Assembly (NCBI RefSeq): GCF_012849555.1
Contig: NZ_CP051685.1
Span: 1,736,001 to 1,800,000 of the forward strand
Length of the DNA stretch: 64,000 bases
Reading direction: 5' to 3'
Source of the DNA: Massilia forsythiae
GTDB taxonomy: Bacteria; Pseudomonadota; Gammaproteobacteria; Burkholderiales; Burkholderiaceae_D
Under the pieces are notes generated by a model. It saw only the letters and a program-made list of their open reading frames with translations, was not told the DNA's origin and ran no database searches. Of the stretch, positions 42,741 through 51,824 are shown piece by piece. The first letter of the stretch is position 1; each line of letters starts with the position of its first letter. Both the position numbers and the translations under genes were made by a program.

Positions 42741-43154
42741 ATGTCCAAGCAAAAAGGCCCGAACGGCACGCGCGCACGCGGCAAGGAAACAACGATGACC
42801 GTGGCCGAAGGCAGCCAGCAACCGCGGGCGCCCGGCTGGGTCGCTCCGGGCGGCGCCAACGTGCAATCGGCCAACGTCGAACAGCAAGGCGCTGCGCTGC
42901 GCGCGCGCGGTTCGCTGCAAGGGGGCATCGACAGCCCGGCTATCGATCGCCAGCGCGGCGGCGCCGCGGCCCAGCAGGCCGGCTGGAGTGCGCGCCAGAG
43001 CGCCCAGCGCATGCAGGCGCGCGGCGAGGAAGACCGTTTGAATGCGTCGCGCCAGTCCGGCGACGGCGGCAGCGAGCAGGATCCGAGCGCGCAGCCGGTA
43101 TCGGACAGCGCCAGCCGGCCGGGCAGGAAGGACCCTGGCGCCGGACGATCGTAA
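42741..43154 (+). CDS. Small disordered hydrophilic protein, unknown function
   Basis: I do not recognise this 137-residue protein. It is dominated by Gly, Ala, Gln, Arg and Ser, has no hydrophobic core, signal peptide or cysteines, and is probably intrinsically disordered. GWVAPGGANVQSANVEQQG and GWSARQSAQRMQARGEEDR suggest two loosely similar halves. It is credible as a gene because a strong ribosome site (GGAGG at 42730-42734) precedes the ATG and an intrinsic terminator follows at 43198. It resembles stress-associated hydrophilic proteins in composition only. Confidence 0.6.
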   Translation: MSKQKGPNGTRARGKETTMTVAEGSQQPRAPGWVAPGGANVQSANVEQQGAALRARGSLQGGIDSPAIDRQRGGAAAQQAGWSARQSAQRMQARGEEDRLNASRQSGDGGSEQDPSAQPVSDSASRPGRKDPGAGRS

Positions 43155-43197
43155 GATCGTTCTCTGCGATAGAAAAACCAGTTTGTGTTGTGGTGGT

Positions 43198-43233
43198 AGC
43201 CGGGTAGAGCCCCCTCCTCTACCCGGCTTTTTT
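43198..43233 (+). terminator. Intrinsic terminator
   Basis: A perfect 12-bp stem (AGCCGGGTAGAG at 43198-43209, complement at 43217-43228) with a 7-base loop is followed by six T residues. It ends the transcript of the small disordered protein. Confidence 0.9.
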
Positions 43234-43360
43234 GCGCCGCCGACACGAGCTTCATGACTAGGTTGCGTCGTCTCGCCGTACCAGCGTCCTGTCTTCGGCG
43301 ACGCGTGGGCGGCCGCATCCTTTGTCCGGGAACGCGCGCCGGCGGCTTTTCGCTGCGCGT

Positions 43361-43816
43361 TTATACCGGATAACTTTCCGGCGAGCGCAGTTCGGCGAAT
43401 TGTTCGATGTTGCCGATGCGGACCGTCACCGGATTCATGCTGGCCTGCGGCGACAGCGAGCGCCAGGCGAACTTCCATTCCTGTTCGCGGCCCTGGTCCG
43501 CGGTGGCCGTAAAGGCCTGGCCCAGGCGCGAACGCACGCCGTATTCGACCGGACCGTCGATGCCGGCCCAGTTCGGCAGCGTGCGCTGCACGGCGCGGTG
43601 CAGGCGCTCGCCGAATTCCTCGGTGTTGTGGATGACCAGGCAGCAGTCCGCCGGGCCGAGCACGTCGAACAGGCGCTTGTCCCAGGCTTGCGAAAAGGAG
43701 AGCGTCAGGAAGCCGTTGGCGGGCGTCAGGCGGAACTGGCCGGCGGCGAGCGCCTGTTCCAGGTCGGTGCGCATGCCGTAGCGGTGCAGCGTGGGGGGGC
43801 GTTGGTAATCGTGCAT
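43361..43816 (-). CDS. Hypothetical protein, unknown function
   Basis: This 151-residue soluble protein matches no family I recognise. It begins MHDYQRPPTLHRYGMRTDLE and has a mixed alpha/beta look (FLTLSFSQAWDKRLFDVLG, CCLVIHNTEEFGERLHRAV, EWKFAWRSLSPQ). There is no signal peptide or membrane segment. ATG 43816 is chosen because upstream in-frame sequence runs through the neighbouring intergenic region. It follows the DUF2721 gene by 44 bp on the same strand, so the two may be co-transcribed. Coding is supported by composition and continuous length. Confidence 0.6.
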   Translation of the reverse strand: MHDYQRPPTLHRYGMRTDLEQALAAGQFRLTPANGFLTLSFSQAWDKRLFDVLGPADCCLVIHNTEEFGERLHRAVQRTLPNWAGIDGPVEYGVRSRLGQAFTATADQGREQEWKFAWRSLSPQASMNPVTVRIGNIEQFAELRSPESYPV

Positions 43817-43860
43817 GGTAAGACTCGGCTTCGTTTCGGTTTTATGTCGGATAAGTGGCG

Positions 43861-44307
43861 TCAGCAGGAGCGTCCGGACGGGTCGTGCAGGTGCAGGCGC
43901 ATGTAGCGGAACGAGACCAGCACTTCGCGCAGCAGGAAGATGAAGCTGGCGATCAGGGCGATCATCGCCACCACGAACATGCCGGCGATGTACCGGTCGA
44001 GCGGCAGGCCGGCAGTGTCGCCCAGGAACAGGCAAGCGATGATCACGCAGATCAGGAAGCCGCAGGCGGTGCTGGACGTGATCGCGTAGTTGATCAACTG
44101 CCAGCGCTGGTACAGCACGTCCAGCTCTTCGTGGATGTCCCGGTCCGGCCCCTGCTGCAGCCGCAATTTGAGGTCGCGGGTGCGGTCGATGATGCGCGCC
44201 AGGCGGTTGGTCAGCACCGTCAACTTGGTGGCGACGCCGGTCAGCAGGAACACCGGTGCGATCGCCAGCTGGATCACGTGGCCGATGTCGTTGGTCTGGA
44301 TATTCAT
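43861..44307 (-). CDS. DUF2721 family membrane protein
   Basis: This 148-residue protein has three hydrophobic segments. The first, IGHVIQLAIAPVFLLTGVAT, is followed by LTVLTNRLARIIDRTRDL, the signature stretch of the DUF2721 family. The second and third segments (STACGFLICVIIACLFLG and AGMFVVAMIALIASFIFLL) are near the C-terminus. Function of the family is unknown. ATG 44307 (MNIQTND) is preferred over upstream alternatives. It lies between proline iminopeptidase and a hypothetical gene, all leftward. Confidence 0.85.
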   Translation of the reverse strand: MNIQTNDIGHVIQLAIAPVFLLTGVATKLTVLTNRLARIIDRTRDLKLRLQQGPDRDIHEELDVLYQRWQLINYAITSSTACGFLICVIIACLFLGDTAGLPLDRYIAGMFVVAMIALIASFIFLLREVLVSFRYMRLHLHDPSGRSC

Positions 44308-44385
44308 TCGGGTTCGCTTATCGCTTGTCGTTATTCTGGGTATGCCGGACAAGTGTAACAGGCCGCCCCGCATGCGGCCCGGGCT

Positions 44386-45342
44386 TCATTCGAAGCGGCC
44401 GTGGCGCTTGAACTGCTCGGTGGCGGCCACCAGCGCACGCGCGATGCCGGTCTCGAGGGCGCCGTGGCCGGCGTCGGCGATCATGTGCAGGCGCGAGCCG
44501 GGCCAGGCCTGGTGCAGGCGGTAGGCGGACAGGGGCGGGCAGATCACGTCGTAGCGGCCCTGCACGATCACCGCCGGCAGATGGGCGATGCGCGGCAAGT
44601 CGCGCAGCAGCTGCCCCTCGTCCAAGAAGGCGCCGTGGGCCATGTAGTGCGCCTCGAGGCGGCCCACGCCCAGGTCGAGGGTGTCGGACGAACCCTCCTC
44701 TTCCTGCGGCAGCAGGAACACGCGGCGTCCCTCGAAGCGGCTCCAGGCGCGCGCCGCCGGCCAGTACTGGCGCGGATCGTCGCACAGCAGCCGGCGCGCG
44801 TACGCCTGCAGCAGGTCGCCGCGTTCCTCGGGCGGGATCGGAGAAACGAAATCGTCGTACAGCTCGGGATAGAACCACTGCACGCCGTACAGGAAGAATT
44901 CGACCTCGGCCCGGGTGCACAGGAAGATCCCGCGCAGCACGAAGCCGAGGCAGCGTTCCGGATGCGCCTGCCCATAGGCGAGCGCCAGCGTGGAGCCCCA
45001 GGAACCGCCGAACACCAGCCAGCGCTCGACGTGGAACATGACGCGCAGGCGCTCGATGTCGTCGATCAGCAATTGCGTGGTGTTGTTCTTCCACTCGCCC
45101 AGCGGCGTCGATTTGCCGGCGCCGCGCTGGTCGAACAGGATCACGCGGTAGACCGCCGGATCGAAGAAGCGGCGGTGCTGCGGCGACAGGCCCGCACCCG
45201 GTCCGCCGTGCAGGAAGATGACCGGAATGCCGTTCGGATTGCCCACCTCTTCCCAGTAGATCGTGTGCAGCGCGTCGACCGCCAGCATGCCGTGGCGGAT
45301 GGGCAGGATCGGCGGGAACAGGAACGGCGGAGTGGCGGGCAT
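44386..45342 (-). CDS. pip: Proline iminopeptidase (S33)
   Basis: This 318-residue alpha/beta hydrolase removes N-terminal proline from peptides. HGGPGAGLSPQHRRFFDP forms the oxyanion region and VLFDQRGAGKSTP is the family signature. GGSWGSTLAL carries the nucleophile Ser. The Asp is in QGRYDVICP and the His in ADAGHGALE. Length is typical and no signal peptide is present, so it is cytoplasmic. It lies 86 bp downstream of the PLP enzyme on the same strand. Confidence 0.94.
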   Translation of the reverse strand: MPATPPFLFPPILPIRHGMLAVDALHTIYWEEVGNPNGIPVIFLHGGPGAGLSPQHRRFFDPAVYRVILFDQRGAGKSTPLGEWKNNTTQLLIDDIERLRVMFHVERWLVFGGSWGSTLALAYGQAHPERCLGFVLRGIFLCTRAEVEFFLYGVQWFYPELYDDFVSPIPPEERGDLLQAYARRLLCDDPRQYWPAARAWSRFEGRRVFLLPQEEEGSSDTLDLGVGRLEAHYMAHGAFLDEGQLLRDLPRIAHLPAVIVQGRYDVICPPLSAYRLHQAWPGSRLHMIADAGHGALETGIARALVAATEQFKRHGRFE

Positions 45343-45428
45343 GGCGTTTCGCAGGAAGAGGACGACAGCCGATTGTAGCCTACTTGGCCTTGCCTGAAAC
45401 CGCCGCCGCCCTGGCCTTCCGGCCTGCT

Positions 45429-46784
45429 TCAGAAGAAGGTGTTGAAGGCGCCGCGGACGGCGTAGTCGTCGTCCACGCCGAGCAGCAGCGGCCAGCGGTC
45501 GAAGGTGGTGCACGGGTGCGAAATGCCGCAGCCGACCAGGTCGCCGACCTGGAGCGCGGCGCGCACCGGACCTTCCGGCAGGCGCAGGTAGGCATGCTGG
45601 TCGTTCAGCTTGACGATCTCGCAGCCGGCCGGCAGCGCCGTGGGCAGCCCCGGGCCGGGCCGGTGGCACAGCAATGGCTGCGGCAGGCCGGCGTCGTGCG
45701 AGGCGTCGCGCTTGCCCATGCCGAGGATCGCCAGGTCCGGCTCGGGACGCGACTGCACCACGCTCCAGATTTCCAGTGCCGGCCGCAAGCCGTCCGCGGA
45801 CGCGGCGCCTGCGGAGACGGCGCCTTCGCGCGCGTCCAGTTGCGCCAGCGCGGCGCGGTACAGGCCGTGGTCGCTGGTGACGTAGCAACCGCTGCGCAGG
45901 ATCGGGCGCAGCGGCCGCGACAGCTCGGGCATGCTTGCGAAACCGCGCGCCACCAGGTCGAAATAGGCGGAGCCGCCGGCCGACACCATGATCTCGCCGC
46001 CCTGGAACAGCCCCTCGTCGTCGGCCGCCGGCACCAGCGCGCACAGGGCGTCGACGAAGGCGCGCACCGCACCCAGGTCGGCCTCGTGGTCGTGCGACAC
46101 CAGCAGGCCCTCGTAGCCCTCGAAGCCGGCCAGCACCAGCCCGGGCGACCCGGCCAGTGCGCGCGCCACCGTCAGCGCGGCTTCCGGCGTGCGGCAACCG
46201 GCGCGCTTGCCTTGCAAACCCAGTTCGACCAGCACCGGCAGCGGGCGCGCGACGGCGGCGGATGCGGTAGCAGTCAGCGGCTGCGCCGCCACCGCCTCCG
46301 CCAGGCGCGCCACGCCGGCCAGGGAATCGGCCAGCACCACGCAGTCGAATTCCGGGTCGTCGCGCAGCAGCGCCAGCACGATGCGCAGGTCGCCGGGCGC
46401 GACCAGCTGGTTGGCCAGCAGCACGCGCCGTACGCCGAAGCGGTGCGCCACCTGCACCTGCGCAGGCGTCGCCAGCGTGATGCCCCAGGCGCCGTGCGCC
46501 AGTTGGGCGCCGAACAGTTGCGGACACATGGTGGTCTTGCCGTGCGGCGCCAGCGAGGCGCCGTGGCGCGCGCAAAAGTCGCGCATCCATGCCAGGTTGT
46601 GGCGCAGGGCCGCCGTCTTCAGCACCGCCACCGGCAGCCCGGTATCGCCGCGCAGCACGTTCCACCCCTGCACGCCGATGGCGCCCTGGCGCAGCGGCGC
46701 GCCGATCGCCAGGCCCTTGGTGCCGGGCGGCAGGCGCTGTTCTTCCAGTTCGGACAGGGACAATACGCCGGGCAGCAGGCTCAT
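45429..46784 (-). CDS. D-threonine aldolase/D-serine dehydratase-like PLP enzyme (amino acid deaminase)
   Basis: This 451-residue fold-type III PLP protein has an alanine-racemase-like barrel and a C-terminal D-serine-dehydratase-like beta domain. PLP lysine is Lys83 in APHGKTTM. VSAGGSAYFD binds phosphate. The metal-binding His/Cys pair of this family fits DHGLYR and CGISHPCTTFDRW near the C-terminus. It probably deaminates or cleaves a D-hydroxy amino acid. AGGGAG precedes ATG 46784, and the start overlaps the DUF2750 stop (ATGA, 46781-46784). Substrate is uncertain. Confidence 0.82.
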   Translation of the reverse strand: MSLLPGVLSLSELEEQRLPPGTKGLAIGAPLRQGAIGVQGWNVLRGDTGLPVAVLKTAALRHNLAWMRDFCARHGASLAPHGKTTMCPQLFGAQLAHGAWGITLATPAQVQVAHRFGVRRVLLANQLVAPGDLRIVLALLRDDPEFDCVVLADSLAGVARLAEAVAAQPLTATASAAVARPLPVLVELGLQGKRAGCRTPEAALTVARALAGSPGLVLAGFEGYEGLLVSHDHEADLGAVRAFVDALCALVPAADDEGLFQGGEIMVSAGGSAYFDLVARGFASMPELSRPLRPILRSGCYVTSDHGLYRAALAQLDAREGAVSAGAASADGLRPALEIWSVVQSRPEPDLAILGMGKRDASHDAGLPQPLLCHRPGPGLPTALPAGCEIVKLNDQHAYLRLPEGPVRAALQVGDLVGCGISHPCTTFDRWPLLLGVDDDYAVRGAFNTFF

Positions 46785-47203
46785 GGCGCGTCTCCCTGCG
46801 CGCCGGGGCCGCGCTCGCGCTCGCGGCTGCGCACCGCATCGGCCAGGTCGGCGCGCAGCAGGCCGGCGCCGGGCATCACGTCGCGCGCGCCCGGGGTGTG
46901 GAACACGCCGGTGACGATGCCGTCCTGCGCCAGCTGCGGCAGCAGTTCGTCCTGGAGTTCGGCGAGCGTAAAGGATTGCGGCCGGTAGCCGGTCCATTCG
47001 TAGTCGGCGCAGATGGCGGCGAACTCGCTGTCCGGCCACAGGGGAAAGATCAGGGTGCCGTCCTCCTTCTTCGCCAGCGCCCAGCCCTGGCGGTACAGGC
47101 CCCACACCACGCCGCTCTCGGCCACGCGGCGGATGAAATAGTCGTAGCGCTGCGGTCCGGACAGCATCACCAGCGCCGCCACCTGTCTTGCATCGATCGT
47201 CAT
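46781..47203 (-). CDS. DUF2750 family protein
   Basis: This 140-residue soluble protein has the DUF2750 pattern: RYDYFIRRVAESGVVWGLY, then GWALAKKEDGTLIFPLWPDS and ADYEWTGYRPQSFTLAELQD. The family's function is unknown. The last 30 residues are Arg/Gly/Ala-rich. Its stop overlaps the next start by 4 bp, so it is coupled to the D-amino-acid PLP enzyme. A functional link between them is only inferred from this overlap. Confidence 0.82.
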   Translation of the reverse strand: MTIDARQVAALVMLSGPQRYDYFIRRVAESGVVWGLYRQGWALAKKEDGTLIFPLWPDSEFAAICADYEWTGYRPQSFTLAELQDELLPQLAQDGIVTGVFHTPGARDVMPGAGLLRADLADAVRSRERERGPGAQGDAP

Positions 47204-47315
47204 CGTCGTCCTCGTCAGTGCCGCAGCAGCCGGGCCGGGCGTCGCGTTCAGGATACGCCGGTTTGCCGCCGCGACGGCGCCGCCCAGCGCCACCGCCAGG
47301 CCTGCCGCCGCGTCC

Positions 47316-47665
47316 CTACTCGTCGCCCAATAGCTGCTCCAGGCGGCGCGGATAGTGGTTGAGGAAATCGCGCGTGATGGCGTAGTGCCCGGTGTCCTCG
47401 TAGGCGACTTCTGTGATGCCACCGGCGTCGAAGCTGAGGATCCTGGCATTCGGATAGGCCAGCAGGATCGGCGAGTGGGTGGCGATGATGAACTGGCAGC
47501 CCTGCCTGGCCAGGCGGTCGATCACGCCCAGCGCCGCCAGCTGGCGGTTGGGAGCCCGAGCTCGCGCACGGCGGGAATGGTGAACGGATACGTATCGAGG
47601 TCGATCTCGGCCCTGGGGTCGAGCGTGACCGAGCGCAGGTAGGGTTTGGCGGCGAGCGGCGGCAT
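47316..47665 (-). pseudogene. Remnant of an AAA/ABC-type ATPase with internal deletion and frameshift
   Basis: The first about 37 codons (from ATG 47665, AAKPYLRSVTLDPRAEIDLD to PAVRELG) match the start of a SMC/ABC-like predicted ATPase. The last about 75 codons (NRQLAAL, then GCQFIIATHSPILLAYPNA and ITRDFLNHYPRRLEQLL) match its end, including the H-loop-like ATHSP. Everything between, which should hold Walker A, the signature and Walker B, is missing. The two pieces meet at about 47550-47556 in different frames. The intact family is about 240-250 residues. It cannot encode a working ATPase. Confidence 0.8.
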
Positions 47666-47681
47666 GGCGTCTCCGGACGTG

Positions 47682-47704
47682 AAAACACCGCCCGTGGGCG
47701 GTGT
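47682..47704 (-). terminator. Intrinsic terminator after phaB
   Basis: Read leftward, a 9-bp perfect stem (ACACCGCCC/GGGCGGTGT, 2-base loop) is followed by TTTTC. It lies 26 bp beyond the phaB stop. Confidence 0.7.
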
Positions 47705-47729
47705 CGTGCAGGTCAATCGATCCGCAGGA

Positions 47730-48473
47730 TTACTGCATGTGCTGGCCGCCGTTGATGGCGATGTTGGCGCCGGTAACGAAGGCGGCTTCGTCCGACGACA
47801 GGTACGCCACCAGGCCGGCGACTTCTTCCGGCTTGCCCAGGCGGTTCATCGGAATTTGCGGCAGGATCTTGGTTTCCAGGACTTCGGTCGGGATGTCGGT
47901 GACCATCTTGGTGCCGATGTAGCCCGGAGAAATCGTGTTCACGGTGACGCCCTTGCGCGCCACTTCCAGCGCCAGTGCCTTGGTGAAGCCGTGGATGCCG
48001 GCCTTGGCCGCCGAGTAATTGGTCTGGCCGAAGGCGCCCTTCTGGCCGTTCACCGACGAAATATTGATGATGCGGCCCCAGCCGCGCTCGACCATGCCGT
48101 CGGCGACCGGCTTGGTCATGTTGAACACGGAATCCAGGTTGGTCTTCATGACCGCGTCCCAATTCACTTTATCCATCTTCTTGAACGTCATGTCGCGCGT
48201 GATGCCGGCATTGTTGACCAGCACGTCGACCGGGCCGACTTCCTGCACCACCTTGCTCACGCAGGCCTGGGCCGACTCGTAGTCGGCCACGTCGCACTCG
48301 TAGGCCTTGAAATCCTGGCCCTGCTCGCGCATCGACGCCAGCCAGCCTTCGGCCTTCTTGCTACCCGGGGAATAGGTGGTCACGACCGTATAGCCGAGCG
48401 CCGCCAGCTTGATGCAGATCGCCTCGCCCAGACCGCCCATGCCGCCGGTTACCAATGCCACTCTGTTCGTCAT
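47730..48473 (-). CDS. phaB: Acetoacetyl-CoA reductase
   Basis: This 247-residue short-chain dehydrogenase reduces acetoacetyl-CoA to (R)-3-hydroxybutyryl-CoA with NADPH for polyhydroxybutyrate synthesis. It has the cofactor motif VTGGMGGLGEAI, NNAGITRD, catalytic Ser in NISSVNGQ and YSAAK (Tyr/Lys), and the PhaB-typical GQTNYSAAKAG and GYIGTKMV. AGGAGA precedes the ATG. It follows the thiolase gene by 165 bp on the same strand. No PHA synthase is in the window. Confidence 0.95.
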   Translation of the reverse strand: MTNRVALVTGGMGGLGEAICIKLAALGYTVVTTYSPGSKKAEGWLASMREQGQDFKAYECDVADYESAQACVSKVVQEVGPVDVLVNNAGITRDMTFKKMDKVNWDAVMKTNLDSVFNMTKPVADGMVERGWGRIINISSVNGQKGAFGQTNYSAAKAGIHGFTKALALEVARKGVTVNTISPGYIGTKMVTDIPTEVLETKILPQIPMNRLGKPEEVAGLVAYLSSDEAAFVTGANIAINGGQHMQ

Positions 48474-48638
48474 TGTCTTCTCCTGTTTTTCGTAATCTTT
48501 ATTATGGAAACATCGTCACTGCGTCATGCATCTGACTGCTTCATGCGCTTTCGATCCGCCGTTCCACTGCCCATACCGCGCCGCATGCGCTCGTGCGCTC
48601 ATGTCCTCATGCGCTGCGGCGCTTGCTTCATCGTCGGT

Positions 48639-49814
48639 TCAACGCTCGACCGCGAGCGCCACGCCCATGCCGCCGCCGATGCACAGGCTGGCCAGACCCT
48701 TCTTGGCGTCGCGCCGCACCATTTCGTGCAGCAGGGTCACCAGCACGCGCGCGCCGGAAGCGCCGATCGGGTGGCCCAGCGCGATGGCGCCGCCGTTGAC
48801 GTTGATCTTCGCCGTATCCCAGCCCATTTCCTTGTTGACCGCCACGGCCTGGGCGGCGAACGCCTCGTTGATTTCCATCAGGTCCACGTCTTCGTGCGAC
48901 CATCCCGCCTTTTCCAGGCACTTGCGCACCGCCGGCACCGGGCCCATGCCCATGATGGCCGGATCGAGGCCGGACAAGGCATAGGCCTTGATGCGCGCCA
49001 GCGGCGTCAGGCCGAGTTCCTTGGCCTTGGCCGCCGACATCATGATCACGGCGGCGGCGCCGTCATTCAGGCCGGAAGCGTTGCCGGCGGTAACGGAGCC
49101 TTCCTTGTTGAAGGCCGGGCGCAGGCTGGCCAGGGCTTCCACGGTGGCGCCGTGCTTCGGATACTCGTCGGTATCGAAGATGGTGGCGCCCTTCTTCGAC
49201 GGGATCTCGATCGGGATGATCTCGTCCTTGAAGCGGCCGGCGTTTTGCGCGGCTTCGGCCTTGGCCTGCGACTGCTGCGCGAATTCGTCCTGCTCGGCGC
49301 GCGAGATCTCGTACTTGCGCGCGACGTTCTCGGCGGTCACGCCCATGTGGTACTGGTTGTAGACGTCCCACAGGCCGTCCACGATCATGGTGTCGGTGAG
49401 CTTGGCGTCGCCCATGCGGAAACCGTCGCGCGAACCGTTCAGCACGTGCGGCGAGGCGCTCATGTTTTCCTGGCCGCCGGCGATGACGATCTCGGCGTCG
49501 CCGCAGGCGATCGCCTGGGCCGCCAGGTGGGTGGCGCGCAAACCGCTGCCGCATACCACGTTCAGGGTCGATGCCGGCACGCCTTCCGGCAGGCCCGCCT
49601 TCAGGGTCGCCTGGCGCGCCGGGTTCTGGCCGGCGCCCGCGGTCAGCACTTGCCCCATGATGACTTCGCTGACCGCCGCCGGATCGATGCCGGTCTTGGC
49701 CAGCAATTGCTTGATCACCTGGGCACCGAGTTCCGTCGCCGGAATTTTGGCGAGCGTACCGCCGAACTTGCCGATTGCGGTACGGCCGGCGGCCACGATA
49801 ACGACGTCTTCCAT
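48639..49814 (-). CDS. phaA: Acetyl-CoA C-acetyltransferase (thiolase)
   Basis: This 391-residue biosynthetic thiolase condenses two acetyl-CoA to acetoacetyl-CoA. The acyl-accepting Cys88 is in [16 protein letters not shown] is conserved, the base His is in [10 protein letters not shown], and the second Cys is in CIGGGMG. Length is canonical. ATG 49814 (MEDVVIV) is chosen over an upstream in-frame start that adds a poor leader. The order thiolase then phaB suggests the PHB precursor pathway. The symbol phaA is assigned by context; a beta-oxidation thiolase such as AtoB or BktB cannot be excluded. Confidence 0.9.
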   Translation of the reverse strand: MEDVVIVAAGRTAIGKFGGTLAKIPATELGAQVIKQLLAKTGIDPAAVSEVIMGQVLTAGAGQNPARQATLKAGLPEGVPASTLNVVCGSGLRATHLAAQAIACGDAEIVIAGGQENMSASPHVLNGSRDGFRMGDAKLTDTMIVDGLWDVYNQYHMGVTAENVARKYEISRAEQDEFAQQSQAKAEAAQNAGRFKDEIIPIEIPSKKGATIFDTDEYPKHGATVEALASLRPAFNKEGSVTAGNASGLNDGAAAVIMMSAAKAKELGLTPLARIKAYALSGLDPAIMGMGPVPAVRKCLEKAGWSHEDVDLMEINEAFAAQAVAVNKEMGWDTAKINVNGGAIALGHPIGASGARVLVTLLHEMVRRDAKKGLASLCIGGGMGVALAVER

Positions 49815-50159
49815 ATCAATCTCCGAAAGTATTACGGATCGATCCGGCACCTGGAGCGGTGCGCGGACATTCCCTGTTCACTGTTATTCTCGACACGGCT
49901 CCCCCACTGGCTTGGACAACAAAGCCGGCAGTATTGGAGAGCCTGCGGATGGTTTGTTTACGCGAAATCAATCTTAGCAGCTTATTCACCGTCACCCACG
50001 GCCGATTCACGAAAACCTGTCCCTCCGGAGGAGCATTTTGTCGCCCGGATTTTTATCGGGAAATATTCATTTCCCTGGATAAGCAAAACGCCAAAAAGCC
50101 TTTTCCGTTCCACGAAATTTCACAGTAGAATGCTCGGTTAGTGCCAACCAGAACGATCC
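49815..50159. promoter_or_regulatory. Divergent intergenic region between thiolase and minC
   Basis: These 345 bp have no supportable gene. A TAGAAT hexamer at 50126-50131 is a candidate -10 for minC, though the -35 region is weak. A perfect 7-bp hairpin (GGGAAAT/ATTTCCC, loop ATTC) lies at 50058-50075. Confidence 0.45.
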
Positions 50160-50957
50160 ATGTCCAAGAGCCCGACTTCCTTGCCCATCGAAATCAAGAT
50201 CTCCACGGTCGTGGCGATTTCGACCATCCTGCATTCGGCCGATCCGCTGGCGATCGATGCCGCCTTGAAGCAGATGACGGGCGGCGTGTCGGACTTCTTC
50301 GAGGATGAATTCGCCGTGATCGACGTCGGCGGCATCGCCGAAGAAGCCGGGCAAATCGACTGGGAAGCGTTGGTGAAGCTGCTCAAGCGCTACCGCCTGA
50401 ATGCGGTGGCGGTGCGCGGCGCGCCGGCCTCGCTGCACGAGATCATCCGCGCCCACGACCTGTTCCTCGACGACGGCTCCAGTGGCGCGCGCACCAGCGC
50501 CGACGCCGCACGCGACAATGCAGCGGCGGCCCCGGTGGCCGTCCCGGTGCCGGCGCCGCCCGCACCGGCAGCGGTACCTGCGTCCGCCGCGCCCGCTGCT
50601 CCGCCGGCCGCGCCCGCGATGATCATCGACACCCCGGTGCGCGCCGGCCAGCGCATCTATGCGCGCGGCGCCGACCTGATCATCACCGCCGTGGTCAACA
50701 ACGGCGCCGAAATCATCGCCGACGGCAGCATCCACGTGTATGCGCCGCTGTACGGGCGCGCGCTGGCCGGCGCTTCCGGCAATGCCGGGGCGCGCATCTT
50801 CGCCTTGCAGCTGGAGCCGGAACTGGTGTCGATCGCGGGCGTCTACCGTACCTTCGACGAAGGATTGCCGGCCGACATGTCGCGCCAACCGGTACAAATC
50901 CGTTTGGTCGGCGACCGAATCGATATATCATCGCTGGGTCCGGCGAATCGCCACTGA
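50160..50957 (+). CDS. minC: Septum site-determining protein MinC
   Basis: This 265-residue FtsZ-polymerisation inhibitor has an N-terminal MinC domain (about 1-100). An Ala/Pro-rich linker (about 110-155) joins the C-terminal beta-helical domain, with the repeats RAGQRIYARGADLIITAVVN and NGAEIIADGSIHVYAPLYGR. LAGASGNAGARIFALQLEPE is strongly conserved. It is the first gene of minC-minD-minE; with MinD it blocks Z-ring assembly at the poles. Confidence 0.95.
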   Translation: MSKSPTSLPIEIKISTVVAISTILHSADPLAIDAALKQMTGGVSDFFEDEFAVIDVGGIAEEAGQIDWEALVKLLKRYRLNAVAVRGAPASLHEIIRAHDLFLDDGSSGARTSADAARDNAAAAPVAVPVPAPPAPAAVPASAAPAAPPAAPAMIIDTPVRAGQRIYARGADLIITAVVNNGAEIIADGSIHVYAPLYGRALAGASGNAGARIFALQLEPELVSIAGVYRTFDEGLPADMSRQPVQIRLVGDRIDISSLGPANRH

Positions 50958-51007
50958 GCACCCCGCCACCCGGCACCGACCAGAACTGAAAAGGATTTAT
51001 ATTTTTC

Positions 51008-51823
51008 ATGGCAAGAATTATCGTTGTGACGTCCGGCAAGGGCGGCGTGGGCAAGACCACTTCCAGCGCGAGCTTCTCGACCGGCCTGGCCCTGCGCGGC
51101 CACAAGACCGTGGTGATCGACTTCGACGTCGGCTTGCGTAACCTCGACCTGATCATGGGTTGCGAACGGCGCGTGGTATACGACCTGATCAACGTCATCA
51201 ACAAGGAAGCCACGCTGACCCAGGCGCTGATCAAGGACAAGCACTGCGACAACCTGTTCATCCTGCCGGCTTCGCAGACGCGCGACAAGGACGCCCTCAG
51301 CGAAGACGGCGTCGAGCGCGTGCTGAACGACCTGGTGCAGATGGACTTCGAATACATCGTCTGCGATTCGCCGGCCGGCATCGAGCACGGCGCCCTGATG
51401 GCGCTGACCTTCGCCGACGACGCCATCATCGTCACCAACCCGGAAGTGTCGTCGGTGCGCGATTCCGACCGCATCCTCGGCATCCTGCAGGCCAAGTCGC
51501 GCCGCGCCCAGAGCGGCGGCGAACCGGTCAAGGAACACCTGCTCATCACGCGCTATTCGCCGCGCCGCGTCGAGGCCGACGAGATGCTGTCGTACCAGGA
51601 CGTGCAGGAAATCCTGCGCATTCCGCTGATCGGCATCATCCCGGAATCGGAAGCCGTGCTGCACGCCTCCAACCAGGGCAACCCGGCGATCCACTTCAAG
51701 GAAACCGACGTCGCGCGCGCCTACCAGGACGTGGTCGCGCGTTTCCTGGGCGAAGAAATTCCGCTGCGCTACATCAGCTACGAAAAGCCGGGCCTGCTGC
51801 AGCGCCTGTTTGGAGCCAAGTGA
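51008..51823 (+). CDS. minD: Septum site-determining ATPase MinD
   Basis: This 271-residue ParA-family ATPase has the deviant Walker A GKGGVGKTT (residues 10-18), Walker A' region VIDFDVGLRNLDLIMG, and Walker B-like YIVCDSPAGIE. The C-terminal amphipathic membrane-targeting helix ends in KPGLLQRLFGAK. It recruits MinC and is released from the membrane by MinE. It begins 50 bp after minC, and minE follows after one base. Confidence 0.97.
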   Translation: MARIIVVTSGKGGVGKTTSSASFSTGLALRGHKTVVIDFDVGLRNLDLIMGCERRVVYDLINVINKEATLTQALIKDKHCDNLFILPASQTRDKDALSEDGVERVLNDLVQMDFEYIVCDSPAGIEHGALMALTFADDAIIVTNPEVSSVRDSDRILGILQAKSRRAQSGGEPVKEHLLITRYSPRRVEADEMLSYQDVQEILRIPLIGIIPESEAVLHASNQGNPAIHFKETDVARAYQDVVARFLGEEIPLRYISYEKPGLLQRLFGAK

Positions 51824-51824
51824 C

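Noticed and set aside
50020..50090. GGAGGAG ribosome-site-like string upstream of minC suggesting a leader peptide
   Set aside because: The only start codon at proper distance is a TTG opening about 14 codons with no features.
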